Shown: positions 23,194-35,759 of the stretch, in pieces
How the letters are laid out: each line of letters opens with the position of its first letter
Position numbering within the stretch: position 1 is the stretch's first letter
NCBI GenBank assembly: GCA_033782935.1
Contig: JAWQEG010000259.1
Location: forward strand, 4,194,001 to 4,258,000
Length of the DNA: 64,000 bases
From: Petrolisthes cinctipes
Lineage: Eukaryota; Arthropoda; Malacostraca; Decapoda; Porcellanidae
Direction of reading: 5' to 3'
Notes under the pieces: model-generated
Databases searched by the model: none
The model's input: only the letters and a program-made list of their open reading frames with translations
What the model was told of the DNA's origin: nothing
Position numbers and translations under genes: made by a program

Positions 23194-25169
23194 TTAGCAT
23201 GTTTTTAGCCTATATTTTGAAAATATTCTAGCACTGTGTAGGCATGTACAGATTGCTTCTGGGACCCCAAAATATTGAATTTTCGGGTGTTTTGAGCCTG
23301 AATTTGAGATATAAACGGGTACTGAAGATGCATGAACATATCGAATTTTGTGCACCTAAAAGATCGATTTTCAGTATGTTTTGAGCATGTATTTTGAAAA
23401 TACTCTAACACGGAGTAGGCATGTACAGATTGCTTCTGGGACCCCTTAATATCGAATTTTCGGGTGTTTTGGGACTGAATTTGAGATATCGACTTTTTGG
23501 CACCTAAAAGATCGATTTTTAGCATGTTTTTAGCCTATATTTTGAAAATATTCTAGCACTGAGTAGGCATGTACAGATTGATTCTGGGACCCCAAAATAT
23601 TGAATTTTCGGATGTTTTGAGCCTGAATTTGAGATATAAACGTGTACAGAAGATACATGCACATATTGACTTTGGGCATCTAAAATATCGATTTTCAGCA
23701 TGTTTTGGGCCTGTATTTTGAAAATACTCTAACACTGAGTAGGCATGTACAGATTGCTTCTGGGACCCCAAAATATCAAATTTTCGGGTGTTTTGGGACT
23801 GAATTTGAGATATCGACTTTTTGGCACCTAAAAGATCGATTTTTAGCATGTTTTTAGCCTATATTTTGAAAATATTCTAGCACTGTGTAGGCATGTACAG
23901 ATTGCTTCTGGGACCCCAAAATATTGAATTTTCGGGTGTTTTGAGCCTGAATTTGAGATATAAACGGGTACAGAAGATACATGCACATATTGACTTTGGG
24001 AACCAAAAATATCGATTTTCAGCATGTTTTGGGCCTTCATTTTGAAAATACTCTAACACAGAGTAGGCATGTACAGATCGCTTCTGGGACCCCAAAATAT
24101 CGAATTTTCGGGTGTTTAGGGCCAGAATTTGAGATATAAACGGGTACAGAAGATGCATGCACATATCGACTTTTGGGCACCTAAAAGATCGATTTTCAGT
24201 ATGTTTTTGGCCTGTATTTTTAAAATACTCTATCACGGAGTAGGCATGTACAGATACCTTCTGGGACCTCTAAATATCGAATTTTCGGGTGTTTTGGGAC
24301 TGAATTTGAGATATCGATTTTTTGGCACCTAAAATGTCGATTTTTAGCATGTTTTTAGCCTATATTTTGAAAATATTCTAGCACTGTGTAGGCATGTACA
24401 GATTGCTTCTGGGACCCCAAAATATTGAATTTAAGGGTGTTTTGAGCCTGAATTTGAGATATAAACGGGTACAGAAGATAGATGCACATATTGACTTTGG
24501 GCACCAAAAATACCGATTTTCAGCATGTTTTGGGCCAGAATTTTGAAAATACTCTAACACGGAGTAGGCATGTACAGATCGCTTCTGGGACCCCAAAATA
24601 TCGAATTTTCGGGTGTTTAGGGTCAGAATTTGAGATATAAACGGGTACAGAAGATGCATGCACATATCGACTTTTGGGCACCTAAAAGATCGATTTTCAG
24701 TATGTTTTTGGCCTGTAATTTGAAAATACTCTAACACGTAGTAAGCATGTACAGATACCTTCTGGGACCTCTAAATATCGAATTTTCGGGTGTTTTGGGA
24801 CTGAATTTGAGATATCGATTTTTTGGCACCTAAAATGTCGATTTTTAGCATGTTTTTAGCCTATATTTTGAAAATACTCTAACACGGAGTGGGCATGTAC
24901 AGATCGCTTCTGGGACCCCAAAATATCGAATTTTCGGGTGTTTAGGGCCAGAATTTGAGATATAAACGGGTACAGAAGATGCATGCACATATCGACTTTT
25001 GGGCACCTAAAAGATCGATTTTCAGTATGTTTTTGGCCTGTATTTTGAAAATACTCTTACACGGAGTAAGCATGTACAGATACCTTCTGGGACCTCTAAT
25101 TATCGAATTTTCGGGTGTTTTGGGACTGAATTTGAGATATCGATTTTTTGGCACCTAAAATGTCGATTT
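23194..25169. repeat. Module copy 3 and following units
   Basis: Unit starts are 23194, 23519, 23843, 24344 and 24845, with lengths of 325, 324, 501, 501 and 325. The first three repeat the 325-324 pattern at a 1327-bp offset from copy 2. The 24845 unit is a short A head joined directly to B2 (TATTTTGAAAATACTC followed by ACACGGAGTGGGC), then C2. Confidence 0.88.
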
Positions 25170-26171
25170 TTAGCATGTTTTTAGCCTATATTTTGAAAAT
25201 ATTCTAGCACTGTGTAGGCATGTACAGATTGCTTCTGGGACCCCAAAATATTGAATTTTCGGGTGTTTTGAGCCTGAATTTGAGATATAAACGGGTACAG
25301 AAAATACATGCACATATTGACTTTGGGCATCTAAAATATCGATTTTCAGCATGTTTTGGGCCTGTATTTTGAAAATACTCTAACACTGAGTAGGCATGTA
25401 CAGATTGCTTCTGGGACCCCAAAATATTGAATTTTCGGGTGTTTTGAGCCTGAATTTGAGATATAAACGGGTACTGAAGATGCATGCACATATCGACTTT
25501 TGTGCACCTAAAAGATCGATTTTCAGTATGTTTTGAGCATGTATTTTGAAAATACTCTAACACGGAGTAGGCATGTACAGATCGCTTCTGGGACCCCTAA
25601 ATATCGAATTTTCGGGTGTTTTGGGACTGAATTTGAGATATCGACTTTTTGGCACCTAAAAGATCGATTTTTAGCATGTTTATAGCCTATATTTTGAAAA
25701 TATTCTAGCACTGAGTAGGCATGTACAGATTGCTTCTGGGACCCCAAAATATTGAATTTTCGGGTGTTTTGAGCCTGAATTTGAGATATAAACGGGTACA
25801 GAAGATACATGCACATATTGACTTTGGGAACCAAAAATATCGATTTTCAGCATGTATAGGGCCTTAATTTTGAAAATACTCTAACACAGAGTAGGCATGT
25901 ACAGATCGCTTCTGGGACCCCAAAATATCGAATTTTCGGGTGTTTAGGGCCAGAATTTGAGATATAAACGGGTACAGAAGATGCATGCACATATCGACTT
26001 TTGGGCACCTAAAAGATCGATTTTCAGTATGTTTTTGGCCTGTATTTTGAAAATACTCTATCACGGAGTAGGCATGTACAGATACCTTGTGGGACCTCTA
26101 AATATCGAATTTTCGGGTGTTTTGGGACTGAATTTGAGATATCGATTTTTTGGCACCTAAAATGTCGATTT
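25170..26171. repeat. 1002-bp hexamer, type I trimer plus type II trimer
   Basis: Unit 25170 is type I: A with CTGTGTAGG and CATCTAAAAT, B1 with TACTGAAG and GTGCACC, and C1 with ACCCCTAAATATCG. Unit 25671 is type II: A with CTGAGTAGG and ACCAAAAAT, B2 with TTTAGGGCCAG, and C2 with AGATACCTT. The pair recurs at 26172/26673, 45734/46235, 53101/53602 and 54103/54604, making a six-monomer unit one level above the trimer. Confidence 0.85.
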
Positions 26172-28824
26172 TTAGCATGTTTTTAGCCTATATTTTGAAA
26201 ATATTCTAGCACTGTGTAGGCATGTACAGATTGCTTCTGGGACCCCAAAATATTGAATTTTCGGGTGTTTTGAGCCTGAATTTGAGATATAAACGGGTAC
26301 AGAAGATACATGCACATATTGACTTTGGGCATCTAAAATATCGATTTTCAGCATGTTTTGGGCCTGTATTTTGAAAATACTCTAACACTGAGTAGGCATG
26401 TACAGATTGCTTCTGGGACCCCAAAATATTGAATTTTCGGGTGTTTTGAGCTTGAATTTGAGATATAAACGGGTACTGAAGATGCGTACACATATCGACT
26501 TTTGTGCACCTAAAAGATCGATTTTCAGTATGTTTTGAGCATGTATTTTGAAAATACTCTAACACGGAGTAGGCATGTACAGATCGCTTCTGGGACCCCT
26601 AAATATCGAATTTTCGGGTGTTTTGGGACTGAATTTGAGATATCGACTTTTTGGCACCTAAAATGTCGATTTTTAGCATGTTTTTAGCCTATATTTTGAA
26701 AATATTCTAGCACTGAGTAGGCATGTACAGATTGCTTCTGGGACCCCAAAATATTGAATTTTCGGGTGTTTTGAGCCTGAATTTGAGATATAAACGGGTA
26801 CAGAAGATACTTGCACATATTGACTTTGGGCACCAAAAATATCGATTTTCAGCATGTTTTGGGCCTGAATTTTGAAAATACTCTAACACGAAGTAGGCAT
26901 GTACATATCGCTTCTGGGACCCCAAAATATCGAATTTTCGGGTGTTTAGGGCCAGAATTTGAGATATAAACGGGTACAGAAGATGCATGCACATATCGAC
27001 TTTTGGGCACCTAAAAGATCGATTTTCAGTATGTTTTTGGCCTGTAATTTGAAAATACTCTAACACGGAGTAGGCATGTACAGATACCTTCTGGGACCTC
27101 TAAATATCGAATTTTCGGGTGTTTTGGGACTGAATTTAAGATATCGATTTTTTGACACCTAAAATGTCGATTTTTAGCATGTTTTTAGCCTATATTTTGA
27201 AAATATTCTAGCACTGTGTAGGCATGTACAGATTGCTTCTGGGACCCCAAAATATTGAATTTTCGGGTGTTTTGAGCCTCAATTTGAGATATAAACGGGT
27301 ACTGAAGATGCATGCACATATCGACTTTTGTGCACCTAAAAGATCGATTTTCAGTATGTTTTGAGCATGTATTTTGAAAATACTCTAACACGGAGTAGGC
27401 ATGTACAGATCGCTTCTGGGACCCCTTAATATCGAATTTTCGGGTGTTTTGGGACTGAATTTGAGATATCGACTTTTTGGCACCTAAAAGATCGATTTTT
27501 AGCATGTTTTTAGCCTATATTTTGAAAATATTCTAGCACTGAGTAGGCATGTACAGATTGCTTCTGGGACCCCAAAATATTGAATTTTCGGATGTTTTGA
27601 GCCTGAATTTGAGATATAAACGGGTACAGAAGATACATGCACATATTGACTTTGGGCATCTAAAATATCGATTTTCAGCATGTTTTGGGCCTGTATTTTG
27701 AAAATACTCTAACACTGAGTAGGCATGTACAGATTGCTTCTGGGACCCCAAAATATCGAATTTTCGGGTGTTTTGGGACTGAATTTGAGATATCGACTTT
27801 TTGGCACCTAAAAGATCGATTTTTAGCATGTTTTTAGCCTATATTTTGAAAATATTCTAGCATTGTGTAGGCATGTACAGATTGCTTCTGGGACCCCAAA
27901 ATATTGAATTTTCGGGTGTTTTGAGCCTGAATTTGAGATATAAACGGGTACAGAAGATACATGCACATATTGACTTTGGGCATCTAAAATATCGATTTTC
28001 AGCATGTTTTGGGCCTGTATTTTGAAAATACTCTAACACTGAGTAGGCATGTACAGATTGCTTCTGGGACCCCAAAATATTGAATTTTCGGGTGTTTTGG
28101 GCCTGAATTTGAGATATAAACGGGTACTGAAGATGCATGCACATATCGACTTTTGTGCACCTAAAAGATCGATTTTCAGTATGTTTTGAGCATGTATTTT
28201 GAAAACACTCTAACACGGAGTAGGCATGTAGAGATCGCTTCTGGGACCCCTAAATATCGAATTTTCGGGTGTTTTGGGACTGAATTTGAGATATCGACTT
28301 TTTGGCACCTAAAAGATCGATTTTTAGCATGTTTTTAGCCTATATTTTGAAAATATTCTAGCACTGAGTAGGCATGTACAGATTGCTTCTGGGACCCCAA
28401 AATATTGAATTTTCGGGTGTTTTGAGCCTGAATTTGAGATATAAACGGGTACAGAAGATACATGCACATATTGACTTTGGGCACCAAAAATATCGATTTT
28501 CAGCATGTTTTGAGCCTGAATTTTGAATATACTCTAACACGGAGTAGGCATGTACAGATCGCTTCTGGGACCCCAAAATATCGAATTTTCGGGTGTTTAG
28601 GGTCAGAATTTGAGATATAAACGGGTACAGAAGATGCATGCACATATCGACTTTTGTGCACCTAAAAGATCGATTTTCAGTATGTTTTGAGCATGTATTT
28701 TGAAAATACTCTAACACGGAGTAGGCATGTACAGATACCTTCTGGGACCTCTAAATATCGAATTTTCGGGTGTTTTGGGACTGAATTTGAGATATCGACT
28801 TTTTGGCACCTAAAAGATCGATTT
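26172..28824. repeat. Type I/II units and a 325-324-501 module
   Basis: Unit starts are 26172, 26673, 27174, 27499, 27823 and 28324, with lengths of 501, 501, 325, 324, 501 and 501. This is the left part of a long segment repeated 6935 bp downstream. Shared rare variants include GATGCGTACAC (26483/33418), GATACTTGCAC (26807/33742) and CATGTAGAGATCG (28227/35162). Confidence 0.9.
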
Positions 28825-30504
28825 TTTGCATGTTTTTAGCCTATATTTTGAAAATATTCTAGCACTGAGTAGGCATGTACAGATTGCTTCTGGGACCCCA
28901 AAATATTGAATTTTCGGATGTTTTTAGCCTGAATTTGAGATATAAACGGGTACAGATGATACATGCACATATTGACTTTGGGCACCAAAAATATCGATTT
29001 TCAGCATGTTTTGGGCCTGAATTTTGAAAATACTCTAACACGGAGTAGGCATGTACAGATCGCTTCTGGGACCCCAAAATATCGAATTTTCGGGTGTTTA
29101 GGGCCAGAATTTGAGATATAAACGGGTACAGAAGATGCATGCACATATCGACTTTTGGACACCTAAAAGATCGATTTTCAGCATGTTTTGGGCCTGAATT
29201 TTGAAAATACTCTAACACGGAGTAGGCATGTACAGATCGCTTCTGGGACCCCAAAATATCGAATTTTCGGGTGTTTAGGGCCAGAATTTGAGATATAAAC
29301 GGGTACAGAAGATGCATGCACATATCGACTTTTGGGCACCTAAAAGATCGATTTTCAGTATGTTTTGAGCATGTATTTTGAAAATACTCTAACACGGAGT
29401 AGGCATGTACAGATACCTTCTGGGACCTCTAAATATCGAATTTTCGGGTGTTTTGGGACTGAATTTGAGATATCGATTTTTTGACACCTAAAATGTCGAT
29501 TTTTAGCATGTTTTTAGCCTATATTTTGAAAATATTCTAGCACTGTGTAGGCATGTACAGATTGCTTCTGGGACCCCAAAATATTGAATTTTCGGGTGTT
29601 TTGAGCCTGAATTTGAGATATAAACGGGTACAGAAGATACATGCACATATTGACTTTGGGCATCTAAAATATCGATTTTCAGCATGTTTTGGGCCTGTAT
29701 TTTGAAAATACTCTAACACTGAGTAAGCATGTTCAGATTGCTTCTGGGACCCCAAAATATTGAATTTTCGGGTGTTTTGAGCCTGAATTTGAGATATAAA
29801 CGGGTACTGAACATGCATGCACATATCGACTTTTGTGCACCTAAAAGATCGATTTTCAGTATGTTTTGAGCATGTATTTTGAAAATACTCTAACACGGAG
29901 TAGGCATGTACAGATACCTTCTGGGACCTCTAAATATCGAATTTTCGGGTGTTTTGGGACTGAATTTAAGATATCGACTTTTTGGCACCTAAAAGATCGA
30001 TTTTCTGCATGTTTTTAGCCTATATTTTGAAAATATTCTAGCACTGAGTAGGCATCTACAGATTGCTTCTTGGACCCCAAAATATTGAATTTTCGGGTGT
30101 TTTGAGCCTGAATTTGAGATATAAACGGGTACAGAAGATACATGCACATATTGACTTTGGGCACCAAAAATATCGATTTTCAGCATGTTTTGGGCCTGAA
30201 TTTTGAAAATACTCTAACACGGAGTAGGCATGTACAGATTGCCTCTGGGACCCCAAAATATTGAATTTTCGGGTGTTTTGAGCCTCAATTTGAGATATAA
30301 ACGGGTACTGAAGATGCATGCACATATCGACTTTTGTGCACCTAAAAGATCGATTTTCAGTATGTTTTGGGCCTGTATTTTGAAAATACTCTAACACGGA
30401 GTAGGCATGTACAGATACCTTCTGGGACCTCTAAATATTGAATTTTCGGGTGTTTTGGGACTGAATTTGAGATATCGATTTTTTGACACCTAAAATGTCG
30501 ATTT
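28825..30504. repeat. 1680-bp module (678+501+501), first copy
   Basis: Unit starts are 28825, 29503 and 30004. The first unit is A-B-B-C with two consecutive B2-type monomers. The unit marker is changed to TTTTTTGCATG at 28825 and TTTTCTGCATG at 30004. Related copies start at 35760, 38766 and 40446. Confidence 0.9.
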
Positions 30505-32655
30505 TTAGCATGTTTTTAGCCTATATTTTGAAAATATTCTAGCACTGTGTAGGCATGTACAGATTGCTTGTGGGACCCCAAAATATTGAATTTTCGGGTG
30601 TTTTGAGCCTGAATTTGAGATATAAACGGGTACAGAAGATACATGCACATATTGACTTTGGGCATCTAAAATATCGATTTTCAGCATGTTTTGGGCCTGT
30701 ATTTTGAAAATACTCTAACACGGAGTAGGCATGTACAGATACCTTCTGGGACCTCTAAATATCGAATTTTCGGGTGTTTTGGGACTGAATTTGAGATATC
30801 GATTTTTTGGCACCTAAAAGATCGATTTTTAGCATGTTTTTAGCCTATATTTTGAAAATATTCTAGCACTGAGTAGGCATCTACAGATTGCTTTTGGGAC
30901 CCCAAAATATTGAATTTTCGGGTGTTTTGAGCCTGAATTTGAGATATAAACGGGTACAGAAGATACATGCACATATTGACTTTGGGCACCAAAAATATCG
31001 ATTTTCAGCATGTTTTGGGCCTGAATTTTGAAAATACTCTAACACGGAGTAGGCATGTACAGATCGCTTCTGGGACCCCAAAATATTGAATTTTCGGGTG
31101 TTTATGGCCTGAATTTGAGATATAAACGGGTACAGAAGATGCATGCACATATCGACTTTTGGGCACCTAAAAGATCGATTTTCAGTATGTTTTGAGCATG
31201 TATTTTGAAAATACTCTAACACGGAGTAGGCATGTACAGATACCTTCTGGGACCTCTAAATATCGAATTTTCGGGTGTTTTGGGACTGAATTTGAGATAT
31301 CGATTTTTTGACACCTAAAATGTCGATTTTTAGCATGTTTTTAGCCTATATTTTGAAAATATTCTAGCACTGTTTAGGCATGTACAGATTGCTTCTGGGA
31401 CCCCAAAATATTGAATTTTCGGGTGTTTTGAGCCTGAATTTGAGATATAAACGGGTACAGAAGATACATGCACATATTGACTTTGATCATCTAAAATATC
31501 GATTTTCAGCATGTTTTGGGCCTGTATTTTGAAAATACTCTAACACGGAGTAGGCATGTACAGATCGCTTCTTGGACCCCAAAATATCGAATTTTCGGGT
31601 GTTTAGGGCCAGAATTTGAGATATAAACGGGTACAGAAGATGCATGCACATATCGACTTTTGGGCACCTAAAAGATCGATTTTCAGTATGTTTTTGGCCT
31701 GTATTTTGAAAATACTCTAACACGGAGTAAGCATGTACAGATACCTTCTGGGACCTCTAAATATCGAATTTTCGGGTGTTTTGGGACTGAATTTGAGATA
31801 TCGATTTTTTGGCACCTAAAATGTCGATTTTTAGCATGTTTTTAGCCTATATTTTGAAAATATTCTAGCACTGTGTAGGCATGTACAGATTGCTTCTGGG
31901 ACCCCAAAATATTGAATTTTCGGGTGTTTTGAGCCTGAATTTGAGATATAAACGGGTACAGAAGATACATGCACATATTGACTTTGGGCATCTAAAATAT
32001 CGATTTTCAGCATGTTTTGGGCCTGTATTTTGAAAATACTCTAACACTGAGTAGGCATGTACATATCGCTTCTGGGACCCCTAAATATCGAATTTTCGGG
32101 TGTTTTGGGACTGAATTTGAGATATCGACTTTTTGGCACCTAAAAGATCGATTTTTAGCATGTTTTTAGCCTATATTTTGAAAATATTCTAGCACTGAGT
32201 AGGCATGTACAGATTGCTTCTGGGACCCCAAAATATTGAATTTTCGGGTGTTTTGAGCCTGAATTTGAGATATAAACGGGTACAGAAGATACATGCACAT
32301 ATTGACTTTGGGCACCAAAAATATCGATTTTCAGCATGTTTTGGGCCTGAATTTTGAAAATACTCTAACACGGAGTAGGCATGTACAGATCGCTTCTGGG
32401 ACCCCAAAATATCGAATTTTCGGGTGTTTAGGGCCAGAATTTGAGATATAAACGGGTACAGAAGATGCATGCACATATCGACTTTTGGGCACCTAAAAGA
32501 TCGATTTTCAGTATGTTTTTGGCCTGTATTTTGAAAATACTCTATCACGGAGTAGGCATGTACAAATACCTTCTGGGACCTCTAAATATCGAATTTTCGG
32601 GTGTTTTGGGACTGAATTTGAGATATCGATTTTTTGGCACCTAAAATGTTGATTT
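30505..32655. repeat. Block with distant copies at 37941 and 42627
   Basis: Unit starts are 30505, 30829, 31330, 31831 and 32155, with lengths of 324, 501, 501, 324 and 501. The first 825 bp (30505-31329) match 37941-38765 and 42627-43451. The remainder matches 43452 onward, with shared TTTGATCATC (31483/43605) and CTTCTTGGACCCC (31570/43692). Confidence 0.9.
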
Positions 32656-33106
32656 TTAGCATGTTTTTAGCCTATATTTTGAAAATATTCTAGCACGGGT
32701 GTTTTGAGCCTGAATTTGAGATATAAACGGGTACAGAAGATACATGCACATATTGACTTTGGGCATCTAAAATATCGATTTTCAGCATGTTTTGGGCCTG
32801 TATTTTGAAAATACTCTAACACTGAGTAGGCATGTACAGATTGCTTCTGGGACCCCAAAATATTGAATTTTCGGGTGTTTAGGGCCAGAATTTGAGATAT
32901 AAACGGGTACAGAAGATGCATGCACATATCGACTTTTGGGCACCTAAAAGATCGATTTTCAGTATGTTTTTGGCCTGTATTTTGAAAATACTCTATCACG
33001 GAGTAGGCATGTACAGATACCTTGTGGGACCTCTAAATATCGAATTTTCGGGTGTTTTGGGACTGAATTTGAGATATCGATTTTTTGGCACCTAAAATGT
33101 CGATTT
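32656..33106. repeat. 451-bp unit with 50-bp deletion and a recombination junction
   Basis: In the A monomer, AGCAC joins directly to GGGTGTTTTGAGCC near 32695, removing 50 bp. Only 44782-45232 shares the lesion. Within the next monomer, sequence switches at 32865-32880 from matching 44.9 kb to matching 25.9 kb. Confidence 0.88.
32865..32880. other. Recombination junction between two identifiable parental blocks
   Basis: To the left, the sequence follows the copy at about 44,990 (ATATTGAATTTTC, with A-like B1 front). To the right, it follows the copy at about 25,945 (GTTTAGGGCCAG). The 16 bp GAATTTTCGGGTGTTT are common to both parents, so the switch lies within them. Confidence 0.8.
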
Positions 33107-35759
33107 TTAGCATGTTTTTAGCCTATATTTTGAAAATATTCTAGCACTGTGTAGGCATGTACAGATTGCTTCTGGGACCCCAAAATATTGAATTTTCGGG
33201 TGTTTTGAGCCTGAATTTGAGATATAAACGGGTACAGAAGATACATGCACATATTGACTTTGGGCATCTAAAATATCGATTTTCAGCATGTTTTGGGCCT
33301 GTATTTTGAAAATACTCTAACACTGAGTAGGCATGTACAGATTGCTTCTGGGACCCCAAAATATTGAATTTTCGGGTGTTTTGAGCCTGAATTTGAGATA
33401 TAAACGGGTACTGAAGATGCGTACACATATCGACTTTTGTGCACCTAAAAGATCGATTTTCAGTATGTTTTGAGCATGTATTTTGAAAATACTCTAACAC
33501 GGAGTAGGCATGTACAGATCGCTTCTGGGACCCCTAAATATCGAATTTTCGGGTGTTTTGGGACTGAATTTGAGATATCGACTTTTTGGCACCTAAAAGA
33601 TCGATTTTTAGCATGTTTTTAGCCTATATTTTGAAAATATTCTAGCACTGAGTAGGCATGTACAGATTGCTTCTGGGACCCCAAAATATTGAATTTTCGG
33701 GTGTTTTGAGCCTGAATTTGAGATATAAACGGGTACAGAAGATACTTGCACATATTGACTTTGGGCACCAAAAATATCGATTTTCAGCATGTTTTGGGCC
33801 TGAATTTTGAAAATACTCTAACACGAAGTAGGCATGTACATATCGCTTCTGGGACCCCAAAATATCGAATTTTCGGGTGTTTAGGGCCAGAATTTGAGAT
33901 ATAAACGGGTACAGAAGATGCATGCACATATCGACTTTTGGGCACCTAAAAGATCGATTTTCAGTATGTTTTTGGCCTGTAATTTGATAATACTCTAACA
34001 CGGAGTAGGCATGTACAGATACCTTCTGGGACCTCTAAATATCGAATTTTCGGGTGTTTTGGGACTGAATTTAAGATATCGATTTTTTGACACCTAAAAT
34101 GTCGATTTTTAGCATGTTTTTAGCCTATATTTTGAAAATATTCTAGCACTGTGTAGGCATGTACAGATTGCTTCTGGGACCCCAAAATATTGAATTTTCG
34201 GGTGTTTTGAGCCTCAATTTGAGATATAAACGGGTACTGAAGATGCATGCACATATCGACTTTTGTGCACCTAAAAGATCGATTTTCAGTATGTTTTGAG
34301 CATGTATTTTGAAAATACTCTAACACGGAGTAGGCATGTACAGATCGCTTCTGGGACCCCTTAATATCGAATTTTCGGGTGTTTTGGGACTGAATTTGAG
34401 ATATCGACTTTTTGGCACCTAAAAGATCGATTTTTAGCATGTTTTTAGCCTATATTTTGAAAATATTCTAGCACTGAGTAGGCATGTACAGATTGCTTCT
34501 GGGACCCCAAAATATTGAATTTTCGGATGTTTTGAGCCTGAATTTGAGATATAAACGGGTACAGAAGATACATGCACATATTGACTTTGGGCATCTAAAA
34601 TATCGATTTTCAGCATGTTTTGGGCCTGTATTTTGAAAATACTCTAACACTGAGTAGGCATGTACAGATTGCTTCTGGGACCCCAAAATATCGAATTTTC
34701 GGGTGTTTTGGGACTGAATTTGAGATATCGACTTTTTGGCACCTAAAAGATCGATTTTTAGCATGTTTTTAGCCTATATTTTGAAAATATTCTAGCACTG
34801 TGTAGGCATGTACAGATTGCTTCTGGGACCCCAAAATATTGAATTTTCGGGTGTTTTGAGCCTGAATTTGAGATATAAACGGGTACAGAAGATACATGCA
34901 CATATTGACTTTGGGCATCTAAAATATCGATTTTCAGCATGTTTTGGGCCTGTATTTTGAAAATACTCTAACACTGAGTAAGCATGTACAGATTGCTTCT
35001 GGGACCCCAAAATATTGAATTTTCGGGTGTTTTGGGCCTGAATTTGAGATATAAACGGGTACTGAAGATGCATGCACATATCGACTTTTGTGCACCAAAA
35101 AGATCGATTTTCAGTATGTTTTGAGCATGTATTTTGAAAACACTCTAACACGGAGTAGGCATGTAGAGATCGCTTCTGGGACCCCTAAATATCGAATTTT
35201 CGGGTGTTTTGGGACTGAATTTGAGATATCGACTTTTTGGCACCTAAAAGATCGATTTTTAGCATGTTTTTAGCCTATATTTTGAAAATATTCTAGCACT
35301 GAGTAGGCATGTACAGATTGCTTCTGGGACCCCAAAATATTGAATTTTCGGGTGTTTTGAGCCTGAATTTGAGATATAAACGGGTACAGAAGATACATGC
35401 ACATATTGACTTTGGGCACCAAAAATATCGATTTCCAGCATGTTTTGGGTCTGAATTTTGAATATACTCTAACACGGAGTAGGCATGTACAGATCGCTTC
35501 TGGGACCCCAAAATATCGAATTTTCGGGTGTTTAGGGTCAGAATTTGAGATATAAACGGGTACAGAAGATGCATGCACATATCGACTTTTGTGCACCTAA
35601 AAGATCGATTTTCAGTATGTTTTGAGCATGTATTTTGAAAATACTCTAACACGGAGTAGGCATGTACAGATACCTTCTGGGACCTCTAAATATCGAATTT
35701 TCGGGTGTTTTGGGACTGAATTTGAGATATCGACTTTTTGGCACCTAAAAGATCGATTT
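33107..35759. repeat. Copy of 26172-28824 (offset 6935 bp)
   Basis: Unit starts are 33107, 33608, 34109, 34434, 34758 and 35259. All six correspond one to one with 26172, 26673, 27174, 27499, 27823 and 28324 at exactly 6935 bp. Differences are scattered single bases, for example GTGCACCAAAAAG near 35093 against GTGCACCTAAAAG. Confidence 0.93.
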
